Source of the DNA: Sequoia sempervirens
Taxonomy: Eukaryota > Streptophyta > Pinopsida > Cupressales > Cupressaceae
Length of the DNA stretch: 64,000 nucleotides
NCBI GenBank assembly: GCA_007258455.2
Contig: VDFB02252616.1
Span: 120,688,552-120,752,551 of the forward strand
Reading direction: 5' to 3'
Shown here one piece after another: positions 1-10,803 of this stretch (its first letter is position 1; every line of letters starts with the position of its first letter). The notes beneath the pieces are model-generated. The model was not told the origin of the DNA and searched no databases. It saw nothing but the letters and a program-made list of their open reading frames with translations. The position numbers were made by a program, and so were the translations under genes.

Positions 1-451
1 TTCGTAAGAGGGTCAAAGCTCAAATTGCAAGAATTCTCTAAGGTGTGAATGCATAAATGAATTGAAAGTGACCCTCACCTATTTATGCTTGAAAAATAGG
101 GTTTTTTTTTCCCTAATTTAACCATGAAGCTAGGGTTTTCTCCATTTTCACCAATTTTGCAAAATTGAAGCTTATTTTTTATCATTTGTTTTTGCATTTT
201 TGTTATGTTTTTTCATTGCGGAGCCTTTTCGGGCCCCTAGGGCAGCATTTTCACCGTTGTCAAGAAATTAACCTAAAATTCAAAATTTCTGCCCGATTTC
301 TTTAGGGGGCAAGGAACAAACTTACTCCTTTCGCTAGGGAAACACTGGGGCATCTATACGTTTTTTTTTCATTTCTACGATACTTTTTCATCTGAAGGGC
401 ATCAGTGTTTGAACCAATGTAACAAGTACCTCACTTCAAAGAGGGAAAAAA
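1..451 (+). mobile_element. 3' internal end of a Tat-type LTR element (Z)
   Basis: Non-coding 3' terminal part of an element that extends left of the window. It is collinear with the sequence just upstream of the 3' LTR of element B (about 8550 down to 8101, minus strand). Shared landmarks, in order, are a gagctcaaat-like stretch, an AGGGTTTTT block, a cgggcccc motif, 'gaaccaa(t/c)g(t/c)aacaagt', and a purine run ending against TGTAGACA. The purine run at 434-451 is a polypurine tract, the primer for plus-strand DNA synthesis. No coding sequence is visible. Because a polypurine tract lies directly before 452, the following LTR should be a 3' LTR, although it is also followed by a primer-binding site and element A. 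Confidence 0.75.
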
Positions 452-2234
452 TGTAGACACTAAAAAAATGTCCTAAGTGATATCATACACTCAAATTAGG
501 TATTACTAACATCATTTTGTCTTAAAACCCATCCTCTTTTTTCTTAATTAATTAAATTAGCCTAGAAAATTAATTAATGGCATCATTTTCATCTATTAAC
601 CTAATTAATCTAATTAGGTTAATTCACCCCTTTTCACGCTAACATTTCATCTCATTAAATTAAATAAGTCAAACTATTTAATTTTGCAGTTTAGAAAAAT
701 GCATACCTTTGCATTTTCACACTTAATTTAGACCTATTTTGGAAACCCTTGCATTAAATTCCCTTTAGGTCACTTGATACGGTCCCCTAAGACACCTTTG
801 TATGCATCCCAAGGCATATTTCAACCTCAAACCTGACCCAAATCCATAAACAACCATTAATCTTGGTAGTCCACCTCTCAAAATTGCAAATTAAGCCTTG
901 TGGGACCAAGACACCCTTGGGCTCATCTTAGTCCCACCTAGTGGGACCAAGACACCACCTAGGGAATCTTAGTCCCAAGTGCTTTATTTTTTAGGAATTA
1001 AGATTGGGAAATGAAAATATTTGAATTTATTTGAAATTTTGTCAACCTTTTGGATCTAATAATTAGTTTATTAGATATGAATGCTTATAAAAGTAAGATT
1101 CACACCCCATTTTCACCTATTTTGAAAACAATTTGAATAAAGTGATAAGTTGAGAAAAATGAAAGAAGTTTGAAGGAGAGTTTCAAGTATTGGAGCAGCC
1201 TTCTAGTGTTTTTGCAATTTTTTCAAGTCTATTTTCAAGTCAATATCTAGCATTTCCAAAGACTAATAATGGATTCCTATGGAGGATTATGAGAGATTAT
1301 AGGTTGGATATGAAACTATCCATAATTCCAAGCCTAAGGAATTATTTCTTGATTGATTCCATCTTCCATTTTTTTTCTAAGGTACATTTCATGCTTATAG
1401 CCTATTAAGGTGATTAGAGATCTCCTTTTTAGGTCATTTTCATTTGCATTTTTGGAATTCTATTCTAACACATTTGAATAGGTTTTCTCCATGTTCTAGC
1501 TTGCATAATCTTAGACACACTTAAGATTAGGGAACAAACACATTTCCATTTTTAGATCTATGCTTTTTCATCAAGATTTAATTACCAAACAAGGGGTTTG
1601 ACCAAGGAAAACCACCATAAACAATCAATCCAATTTCCTTTGTTTTGCAGGTCATTTTGTAAGTTCAGATTTGAAGACTTGTTGGAGAAAGAAATACAAA
1701 CCTTGAATCTTGGGATCACACTTAGAAATTTTAGAAATTCAAATTGGGACTAAGACAATAGTAAGGGTGTCTTAGTCCTCTAGGTGGAATTTCACAGAGA
1801 TTCTTTTGGATCCTATTCTGACATCCAAACATTCCACATTTCCCTTGAAAAATAGTAGTGGGAGTAAGACAATAGTAAGGGCGTATTTTTCCTCCACAAC
1901 ATATTTTGATAGCTTCTTTACATTTTTGGAATCCTCATTGTATTTCCAAACTTCCTAGGTACACACATCCTAACTTTCTGTTGCATAATTTCATCATTTG
2001 CATCCTTGATTTATCTTACATTATTAGGTTTTATAGGTTGAATTCTTATTTGTCTTTTCCAAGCATTTGCTTGGTGATGAACCCCTAAAAGCTTAAAGAA
2101 CCCCCTCCTAGGTCCTCCTTTTTTAGAATTGACTCACCTTGTGAGGTTGATAGTCAATCCAATTGGGACTCCTAGGACATTGTTGAATGATTGTTTGAGA
2201 CAGGTGATATTCCACACCATTTTCCACCTAATCA
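452..2234 (+). mobile_element. LTR between Z and A (1783 bp)
   Basis: Begins TGTAGACA after a polypurine tract and ends CCTAATCA three bases before the primer-binding site. From about 697 to the end it matches the reverse complement of 50805-52291, which defines both ends. A TATA-like box (TATAAAA) lies at about 1086-1092. Compared with the other copy, this LTR has about 240 extra bases near its 5' end, between two TAGA tetranucleotides. It contains four copies of the 10-14-10 hairpin unit (902-935, 943-976, 1746-1779, 1860-1893). The bases before it (447-451, AAAAA) do not match those after the 3' LTR of A (AATTT), so no target-site duplication links the two. Short reading frames inside it look non-functional. 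Confidence 0.85.
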
Positions 2235-2237
2235 TTT

Positions 2238-2250
2238 TGGTGAACCCAAC
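2238..2250 (+). promoter_or_regulatory. Primer-binding site of element A
   Basis: TGGTGAACCCAAC starts three bases after the LTR end. TGG followed by a tRNA-complementary stretch is the usual form of a minus-strand primer site. Element F has TGGTGAACCCGAC at the same place (45498-45510), so the site is shared by the two families. I do not assign the tRNA species. Confidence 0.7.
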
Positions 2251-3055
2251 CCTTTTGAGCATTCATTTTCTGATTTGGATTTCACTAAAGTCCTATATCT
2301 AGATTGAATTCATTCTTGAATTTCATCTTGCATTAGTGAAATTGCATCTAGGGTTTCTTCTATTTGAATTAGTGAAAGTGCATATAGGTTGCATTTTTGC
2401 TTTCTTGCATCATTTCATTTCATTCAAAAATTGAAAAAGTGCATTTTTTATCATCTTAATTGCATTTATAAATATTATTATTGCATCCAAATTAAAAAAA
2501 AAATCATTTAACTTTGCATTCAATTGCTTGTTACTAGTTACTTTTCCTTGCATTCATTTACATAGTTTTCTATTTCTCAACATTAGGTCCCTAGGTAGGC
2601 AACTTGGGATCATTGTTATTAACTCAGATCTTGCTGGTTGTTTGAAAAAACCATTTATTGGGACTAAAGTGCCCTTATTGGCATCTTAGTCCCTCTCAAA
2701 GATTTTGATCCAAAATCTTGTCTGAGCTATGTGTTGTCCGTTTTAGTTTCTAGAACCTCTAAATTTCATCAGGAGTACTAATATTCCCTTCCTAGCATCT
2801 TAATCCTTGTGTAGTTTTAGGTTACAGTTTCTAGGGTTAAATAGTGTATTTATATGCTTCTACTTACTATAGTTAGTTTGCTATTTTAGTTTTCCAATTT
2901 ACTATTTCATGCATTTTCATATTTTTAGTTGTAGACTCTATTTTACATTCATTAGAAAATCAAAACATAAAACCAAAAACATTAAACTTAAACAATCATA
3001 GATGTATGGTTACTTAAGCATGTTAAAACCCTTTTTCAAAGTTAGCTTAACCCTC
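2251..3055 (+). mobile_element. Untranslated leader of element A
   Basis: Non-coding leader rich in TTGCAT/TGCATT words, like the leader of F. It carries two more hairpin units at 2660-2693 and 2774-2807, 114 bp apart. No gag follows: the leader runs straight into the spacer normally found between gag and protease, so gag has been deleted from this copy. Confidence 0.65.
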
Positions 3056-3637
3056 AAGCCTTTTAGTCGTGATGACTTCGATATGTTAAATGAGGCCCTT
3101 GAGGACTTCAACTCACAAGGTTCATCCACTAAGGATTGCTTAAACAAACCTCAACAAAGATAAGTAAATGTCATCCAACCTCAACTTAATAAAAAACCCA
3201 AGCCTTTTAGTAGTGATGAATTTGATATGTTAGATGAATCCCTTGAGTACTTCCTCTTGCAAGGTTCATCAACTAAGGCTTGTTCAAGAAAACCTAAACA
3301 AAAAGAATTAAATGTCATTCAACCTCAACTTATCCTTTATCCACCTTCAAACAAACCTTTCCTTATCCTTGAAGTACCAAAGGAAAATACATCGCACCAA
3401 TTAAATTATAATAATGTTGCTCATACATATAACACAAGGAATAATAGACAACCTCAACCTAATCCTATTTCATTACCATTGCCTAATATTGTGTTTCCTA
3501 GTGCTCCTCATTTACCATCGCATAGTGGAAATGAGCATGATCTTGTTGAACTTAAGAATACTCCTGCTAAGATTTCCTTATGGGATCTTATTCAAGCTTC
3601 ACCTAGTTACCACACCATCCTTCAAACAACTTTGTAG
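3056..3637 (+). pseudogene. Gag-protease spacer remnant of element A
   Basis: A polar, proline- and asparagine-rich coding remnant with no recognised fold. It begins with a direct tandem duplication of a 144-bp (48-codon) unit: 3056-3199 and 3200-3343 encode related peptides (FDMLNEALEDF and FDMLDESLEYF; STKDC and STKAC). The first copy has a stop; the second opens a 136-residue frame that ends at 3637. A motif like SLWDLIQAS near the end resembles the linker before the protease in Tat elements. The in-frame unit length suggests the duplication arose while the frame was still coding. Confidence 0.6.
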
Positions 3638-3672
3638 AAAGTTGTGGTTCTCCTAATACAAACATAAACATT

Positions 3673-4212
3673 GTGGTAGCTCTGATACAAGGAATGAATA
3701 CAGTTAATGTAGACATTACCTTTCACCAACATGAGCTCCCTCCCTTGGAAATGCAAAAGAAATATGATGCATTCATGATAGTATCTAGATACAACACCAG
3801 GAGAATAAAAAGGACCCATGTTGATAATGGCTCAACTTTGAATGTGTGTAGTGTAAATATTTTAGATAAGTTGGGAGCGGATAAATAAAAAATAAAACCT
3901 GATTCCCTATCGATTCGAGGATTTAACAATATAGGAAAGCAACCGCTTAGTGTGATTACTTTACCTATTTTAGTTGAAAAGGATACCTTACAAACTGCTA
4001 TTCATGTTATGCCTCATGAACTTTCATACAATACTTTTTTAGGAAGACCATGGATTCATGAGGTGCATGTGGCACCTTCGATTGTTCATCGTATCATGAA
4101 GTATGTCTATAAGAACAAGATATACCAAATTGAAATGGACCCCGAGCCAGAAAGTTGCTTGCGAATTGAAAAAGGAACTACCAATCCTTTGAAAAAATTA
4201 ATTCCAACATAA
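3673..4212 (+). pseudogene. Aspartic protease remnant of element A
   Basis: Retroviral-type aspartic protease that would cleave the polyprotein. The active-site region reads VDNGSTLNVC with the catalytic Asp codon at 3823-3825; Tat elements carry variants of the D-(T/S/N/G)-G motif here. A stop follows at about 3886-3888, and the frame continues through 3952-4212 with the family hallmark LGRPWIH at about 4038-4060. It is followed by an acidic, degraded stretch. The stop makes it a pseudogene. Confidence 0.75.
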
Positions 4213-4496
4213 AAAATAGAGCCTATGACAGAGGAAACACAAGAGATGGAAATGGTGTCAAAATTAGCAGATGATGATTGGGGTGTCTTGGATTTCACAC
4301 CTTCATTCATGGGAGAATATATAATCATAATAAAAGATGATGAAAAATAAAGAAAGCAATGGTTAAGTCAACACAGAACTTGGGAGAAAACTCATAAAAA
4401 TATACCTCATCTACTCTTGAAGAAGACACAAGCTACATAATGAACTTTGAGGAGATAGACTATCAACAACCACCAAACTCAAACAAAATGGAAAAT

Positions 4497-4640
4497 TATT
4501 ATGGGATATGTTATGAACTTCTGAAACAATTAGGTTGTAGTGGAAAAGGATGTGGAAGGAAAGAATAAGGAATTTGTGTTCCTGTAGAACCTAACATGAA
4601 AGAAACAAAAAATGGTTTGGGACATTTTCCTCCTAAGATA
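4497..4640 (+). pseudogene. G-patch-like linker before RT (element A)
   Basis: A glycine-rich stretch (LGCSGKGCGRKE, one stop, then GICVPVEP and about 20 residues later GLGHFPP) sits between protease and reverse transcriptase. Tat-type polyproteins often carry a G-patch-like segment here. The assignment rests on position and spacing of the glycines; the frame is interrupted. The sequence between 4213 and 4496 is degraded acidic spacer. Confidence 0.45.
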
Positions 4641-4684
4641 ATGCAAGCAAACAAGATACCTTCATTAAACATCAACACCATTAT

Positions 4685-5960
4685 GTGTATTTACCAAAAA
4701 TAAACCTCACTATGAAATATCTAGAACTACTTGATATGTATTTACCACCATCATGGGAGTACTTTGAAGATGATGAAGCCTTGAAACAAATGATAGTAGT
4801 TTATGATAGACCGTCTACTCCTCCTCACAAGAAAAAGGTTACATGTCATATGATAAGCACCAAACAAAAAGATGGAGAAAAAGAGAACGGTGAGATAGAC
4901 ATGAATAATGAAGAATACAATCCTGAATTTCCAAGATCAAATGCACTTCCTTTAGGAGATACAATGGATATAGCAATGGAGATCAACAATAAAGAGAAAG
5001 CCATTAAGATAGGAAAATGCCTCTATGATGGAGAACAAGATCATATTGCAACTTTTCTTCATGACTTTCCTAAAAAAAATTCTTTAGATTATTCGGATAT
5101 GCCAAGAATTGACCCTAAGATTGTAACACACAATATAGTCCTTGCTAAAAATGGTAAGCCCATTAGACAAAAGATTCAAAAAATGAAACCTAAAATAGCC
5201 TTGCTAGTTAAGGAAAAAATTGAAAAACTCCTTGAGGTTGGTTTCATAATACCTATAGGTTATTCTCCTTGGATCTCAAATATTGTCATAGTCACAAAAC
5301 CTGACATTCATATTAGGATGTGTAGGTATTTTTGTGATTTGAATAAAGCATCTTTAAAATATGACTTTCCCCTTCCTAATATTGAGATGATAGTAGAATT
5401 GACCGCGGGACATACTTTGTTGTCATTCATGGATGGATTTTATGGATACAATCAAATTTTCATCAACCCTCAAGATTAGTACAAAACAACATTTACAACT
5501 ATTTGGGGAACATTTTTTTTGGTTATAATTCCTTTTGGATTGAAGAACGCATGCACAACATATCAATGAGCTATGAAACTGATATTCCATGATTACATAC
5601 ATAAGATTTTGGAAGACTATATTGATGATATTCTAGCTAAATCTTTAAGAAGACAAGGCAATGCGAATGTTCTTCGGAAGATATTTTAGTGAATTCAAAA
5701 ATACATGAGATTGAATTCATAATAGTGTGTCTTTGGTGTAGATAGTGGAATTTTTTTAGGTTTTATCATATCTCATAGAGTCATCAAGGTGGAAACAAGA
5801 AAATTGATGCTATAGTTAACATGCCACCTCCTAGAAATATCTCTCAATTGTGTACCTTACAAGGAAGAATTCAAGCCATTTGATGATTTGTAGCATCCTT
5901 AGTAGATCAAATGTTACCATTTACACATCTTCTCAAGAAAGGCATACACTTTGATTGGAA
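4685..5960 (+). pseudogene. Reverse transcriptase of element A, broken
   Basis: An open 264-residue frame (4685-5479) covers the spacer and the fingers/palm of reverse transcriptase. Visible motifs are GKPIRQKIQKMKP, EKIEKLLEVGFI, a degraded PWISNIV.V.KPD, CDLNKAS...DFPLPNIE and the first catalytic Asp in LLSFMDGFYGYNQ (codon 5432-5434). A stop at 5477-5479 interrupts it. The same frame then continues with WGTFF, PFGLKN and the YIDDILA box (5618-5638), followed by frameshifts and stops. Motif order and the second RNase H downstream place it in the Tat lineage. It cannot encode an active enzyme. Confidence 0.85.
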
Positions 5961-6818
5961 TGAGGATTGTAAATAGGCTTTTGAGAGTTTGAAATATTGT
6001 CTTGTCACTACACCTATTTTATAACCCACTATGTAAAAAAAATCATTCATCCTTTATACATCATCATCAACCCATGCTCTTGCAGAATTTTTTGCTCAAA
6101 AATATGAAAAAGGTAAAGAACATCTTGTTTATTACATTATTCAAACATTGATTGATTATGAGAAATGATACACAACAATAGAAAAACAATGTTTGGCTCT
6201 TGTATTCATTACCAGTAAGTTGCGACATTACTTATTGAATGTTGACATACAAGTAATGATGAAGTTTGACCTAGTAATGAATCTTTCCTTGATGATAATG
6301 TGTTGACAATCAAAAAACATACATGAGAATTGTATTTTGACATATCTAAGTGCAAAACTAGCTTTGGTTTGTGGGTTGTAATAAAACTGCCCACAAAAAA
6401 ACCTATTCCCTTATCATATCGGTTAGATTTCCTATGTACAAACAACACCACTAAATATGAGGCGTTACTTGCTAGATTGCGTGCCACTCTAGTTATGGGT
6501 GCTAGAGACATTAAGATATTTGGAAATTCACAATTAGTTATCAAGTAAATAAATGGAACATATCAAACAAAACATGACAAATTATCAAAATACAAGGATC
6601 TCACAATGAAATTGTTAGAGAAGTTTGAATCATTCACCATTCATAACATCCCTCAAAAAGATAATCATCTAGATATAATGGCATATACAAATTCTCTTAT
6701 CTCCCCTCAAGATCCTTCAAAATAATTCACTTTTATTGTGCATACAATTATGAAACCATTGATCGACGATACAAAATATGAAGTGTTAGCAACAACAATT
6801 GAAAACTCGAGTGAATGG
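5961..6818 (+). pseudogene. RNase H domains of element A, cut at 6818
   Basis: 6040-6300 matches the first RNase H (ALAEFFAQ, TTIEKQCLALVF, KLRHYLL). 6320-6750 is the extra RNase H typical of Tat elements (CTNNTTKYEALLARL, then GNSQLVIK). The family usually has GDSQ, so a catalytic Asp is Asn here. The element stops abruptly at 6818, where the 3' LTR of B begins. The next codons of the same frame are found inverted at 56641 and below. Confidence 0.8.
6814..6818 (+). repeat. Target-site duplication AATGG, left border of B
   Basis: AATGG directly abuts the 3' end of B's LTR. The same five bases, as CCATT on the plus strand, lie at 56637-56641 directly before the 5' LTR of C. This marks the two borders of one insertion into element A. 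Confidence 0.8.
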
Positions 6819-8100
6819 TGTGCGAACCCCAACCTTGGTACCTGCAAAACGAAGAGAATAAACTTTTCAAGTTAGATATTGCAAGCCAAAACAAGGATTT
6901 CCTATGAAATCCATTTACAAATTCAAAATAGGAAAGAAAATAATGAAGAACACAACATAAATGACAAACTAGATTGAATCCTAATTTAAATATGCAAACT
7001 CATGATCCCATGGGCGAATTGGTGCCAATTTGATGTGAAAATTGGCCCTTTCCCAATTCCTAGGATGCAAGCTTCGAATGTTGAAGAGATTGATCCACTT
7101 TGTTGATGAAAGATGAGAACTCCAAGACAAATCTGCAAAAAACCTATCTATGACTCAATGATAATGGATAAAATTCAAGAGATATTTGAGCATGGTAACT
7201 TTGCTTGGATTGTCGATGATGAAATGAGGATATGAGCTCTTTATTTATAGAATTCCAAGATGGATGAATGACCAAATTTGAGCAATATGAGACTAACATT
7301 CATCCAATGGTATGATGCCACTTGTCAAGCTATGAATGGATGATGGATGGGCAAGATTTGGGGTTTGTGCCAATAAATGCATAATTTTGAATTTCAAATT
7401 TGTTGAAATGACATGCAAGAGGGAAGGGAAAATGCAATAAATGCCACTTGGCTCAAGGCAAAGGACATGTAAGAGGAAGTTATTTCCTTATTGGATGTAC
7501 ATGTTGACTTGGAATTTTTGAATTCAAATTGAGAGAATATTCCAAAAGATGCCTTGTGAGGAAAATAGAGATTTAATAAATGAATTAAATCTATTTTCAT
7601 GTGCAACTTGCATTATCTAGAGGATGGGACATGAGATGAGATTAAATTAATCAAGGATTATTAATTTAATAGAGATTAGATGATGTGACTTATTTGACTT
7701 AGATTTATGGGTTTATTTAAATCAAATAAGAGAGGAATATGATAAGAGGCTAATTAAATAAGGATTTTGATTTATTTAATTAAAAGAGATGATGTTAGAT
7801 TAAATCAAATAAGGTTTTAATTTATTTAATTTAATGGATAGACTTTAGAGATTTAATCAAATAAATTGATTATTTAATTAAATAGGGACAATTAGATCAG
7901 ATGGATTGATTTAATTAACAAAAGAGATTGACTTAATTAGACAAAATGATTTATTTAATTAAGGGATGAAAGTTGATGAATTTAATCAGATAGGGGGAAT
8001 TTGATTAAATGGTTAGACCAAGGGATGATTCAAGAAGAAGTGATGTTAGTAAGTCAGGATCAGATGCACGATGTCAATCAGTATATTTTACATGTCTACA
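6819..8100 (-). mobile_element. 3' LTR of element B (1282 bp)
   Basis: Reads TGTAGACA at 8100 to TGTGCA-like end at 6819 on the minus strand. It matches the 5' LTR of C (56642-57871) over its whole length with several percent substitutions (about ten in the first 215 bases by eye). A TATA-like CTATAAATA lies near 7246-7232 on the minus strand. The part nearest 8100 is rich in TTAATTAAAT runs. LTRs of the same family flank element D. Confidence 0.9.
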
Positions 8101-8118
8101 TTTTACCCCTCTTTGAAG
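8101..8118 (-). promoter_or_regulatory. Polypurine tract of element B
   Basis: On the minus strand the bases directly before the LTR read CAAAGAGGGGTAAAA, a purine run of the type used to prime plus-strand synthesis. Nearly the same tract precedes the LTRs at 452 and 35502. It shows that 6819-8100 is the 3' LTR. Confidence 0.8.
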
Positions 8119-9193
8119 CAATGCACTTGTTGCGTTGGTTCAAAGAATAAACGATCTCGAGCAAAGCCAAAAAATTTTGATATTTAAAAAATTACCCCAT
8201 TGCTACATGGCGAGAGAAAACATGCCATTATATTGCCCCCTCGAGAGATCAGACGAAAATTTTATTTTTTTGGGTGATCTCCCAAAAAAAAGGTGACAAA
8301 GTTCCCGACAAGTTTGAAAGGGGTCTGGGAGGCTAAAAACGTGTCTAAACACAATAAAACGATGAAAAACAAGCCTCAATCAGACAAAAAAAGGTTCGAG
8401 GGTCCAGAACCCTAGCCGGACATCCATATAGGGTTCAAAAACCCTAATTTTTAGGCTTAAAAGGGGCCCGAGGGGTCTCTTTCAAGTCATTTTCACACAC
8501 CTCCGCTAGCAATCTTGAGATTTGAGCTCTGACTCTACAACAATATGGCGCAACGACAGCTTCCCTTGCACATCACTGACTGAGTTTGGACATACCAGCG
8601 ACCACCTGGCATAGGGGCACCAGTATGTGACCCTTACCCAAGCTTCATTTTTTCATTTAATGTTGTAATTAATGCTTTAAAAGGGGAGCTCACCTCCAGC
8701 GGTGCTATATAGCACCGCTCGGCATTTAAACTGTGCCACGCAGTGCCATTTTGCACCGCAGCGGTGCTGTTTTGCACTGTAACAATGCAATTCAGAGTTT
8801 ACAAACTCTGATGCTGGGCTTGGGCTCAGCAGGTCAATTTGGGTAAAGTGCGCCACAGAGGCACCCTTTTCACACAAATTGCGATGATGGAGGAGAAAGT
8901 TTGCCATGGCAGCACCATTTTGAATTTTTTTAGGGCTGAGCATCAGAGTTTGAGTCAAATCAAACTGCAATGCTATTACAAACTGCACTGTTGGGGATGA
9001 GCTTGGAGCGTTCGACCAGGAATTTTGAAATTTTTTAACATGCTGAGCTTCCTTGATGCAGGATGCGGCGAGGGAGCTCTACTCTCAGGGGCACCAGTCG
9101 TGAGATTTGGCGAGCATCCTACGAGACTTGAGCGATAGAGACTAGGATCGACTGGGAGTTGTGGGATTATAGCACATTGCGTATGCGGCGCCC
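8119..9193. mobile_element. Non-coding 3' region of B with GC-rich palindromes
   Basis: Untranslated sequence between the antisense PMD gene and the polypurine tract. Around 8690-8800 it is a cluster of GCGGTGC/GCACCGC words, including a perfect 22-bp palindrome at 8698-8719 (core GGTGCTATATAGCACC). A related GCCGCT/GTGCC-rich stretch lies in the 5' leader of C at 57960-58270. Short open frames on both strands here look like chance. Confidence 0.55.
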
Positions 9194-10803
9194 TTGCGCA
9201 CTCACCTGGGGATGTTATCAATGTTGGCCGAGAGGTGGCACAATGAGACATTATCGTTTCATCTTCCCACAAGCAAGGCCACCGTCACTCTGGAGGACGT
9301 TTGGCACATTCTACGGTTGCCTCTTCATGACCGATGGGTGATCTCTAATATGGATGAGGGACATGAGTCCTGCATCAGAGTCCTTGCCACACGAGACATT
9401 ATCTACTACGAGGGATAGATTGAGCTAGAGAGATACAGGGTTATAGCACCGCCCTTCCGCTAGGAAATTGCAACTATCATTTCGGGTCTCGTTGCCCTAG
9501 ACTAACAAGGGTAATACTTCAGTCCCGGCTAGGGGTATTGCTGGGAGAGGATGGTCTAAGATAGGCCAATTCGCTTCGCATGGGGGCCTATCCTTTTGGC
9601 TTCACTCTACAGAGACTTGCACGAGTATGTTTACATGGATGGTAGAGCGCTGGGGGCTAGAGTGACTTTACTTCATGTCTGGGTGTGGGAGCACATTTCT
9701 GTGCTATGGCTACATGTCATTCTAATTCTGATGGGGGTAGAGGATTCCCTCATGGAAGGATATAGAGGTGGTGTGTCCTTTACACACACTGGTGAGCACG
9801 GGATCCCCTACTAGAGATGGGTCCTGGACGAGATGCTTGTTTTTACTTGGAGACCGTACCTTGGTCGGCCTGGATGGGTCGATGATTTCAATCAACTCTT
9901 TTATTGCCACTAGGACCGATACATGTAGGGGCGAGAGCACACTATGATTGAAAGGTACCTGCCTCTGCATGTACAACGTTAATTCAGGAAGCCGCAGGAT
10001 CAGCCTGATGACGGCTATGTAGCCGTCTTTGCTCGTACCATGACACAGGTGTCATGGGGACATGGCATTCCTACCTCTGAGGTAGTTGACAGCTTCAGGC
10101 ACTTGGTAGCCCAACCATGGGCTTATGATCAGGGCTTAGCAAATCCCAACACCACTCAGGCCTACAGGGACTGGTTCAGACCTCCACTTCGATTGACCAT
10201 TCCAGGTGAGGATCCAGATGTGCGCAGGGTTAGAGGCCGAGGGAGAGGACGAGGGCGAGGATTAAGGATTGAGATTTGACAGGATCCACCAGGGGTTCCC
10301 CAGTCTTGCTAGGTCACGGAGACATACGTATGCAGGATCAACAGTAGTATGCACTAGTCCCACCACCACGAGCCGAGGGTGTGGATCAGCCTCACATGCA
10401 GCCACGAGTACAGCCAACAAGACAGGAAGATGCATGGGACACCTTGATTTTGTAGCTGCAAGCCTAGGTTCAGGCAGTGATAGTGGAGAGAGACCAGGCG
10501 AGGGCTGAGAGAGAGTAGCTCAGGGCCGAGAGGGATCGGGCTGTGCAGCAGAGATAGGCTGTGGAGCTACATGAAGCTACAGAGCTAGGCTGCAGGCAAC
10601 AAATTGAGAGTATGACAACCTCCTCCTCCCAGGGTACCGTGCTAGTGCAATCTTACAGGGATGCCATCCAAGAGATAGAGTACTACCGATGGGCTTATCA
10701 TGATACCGTACCCAGAGCAGATTGGGTCCTAGAGTACTCTGAGCAGGCCAGCCAGAGACCACTAGAGGGTCATGGTGATAGGGGTGAGAGTAGCATCCAC
10801 TGA
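9194..10803 (+). pseudogene. Antisense PMD (plant mobile domain) gene remnant in B
   Basis: Plus-strand coding remnant lying antisense to the retrotransposon, between integrase and the 3' LTR. Segments in order: ERWHNETLSFHLP, ATVTLEDVWHILRLPLH (9194-9418), then LASLYRDLHEYVY and GARVTLLHVWVWEH (9596 on), a WRPYLGRPGWVDDFNQLF segment and IERYLPLHVQR, then a C-terminal part (10040-10279) ending in an RG-repeat. A charged, Gln-rich tail runs to 10803. These match the plant mobile domain, found in MAIN-like proteins and in some plant transposable elements. Stops and shifts separate the segments. Extra antisense ORFs between pol and the 3' LTR are a known feature of Tat elements; its function is unknown. 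Confidence 0.72.

Noticed and set aside
3673..6818. Endogenous pararetrovirus (caulimovirid)
   Set aside because: Integrase, LTRs with polypurine tracts and a second RNase H are present; no movement-protein-like region is seen.
10040..10279. Independent RG-repeat RNA-binding gene
   Set aside because: The frame is the C-terminal part of the PMD remnant, in the right order after the other PMD segments.
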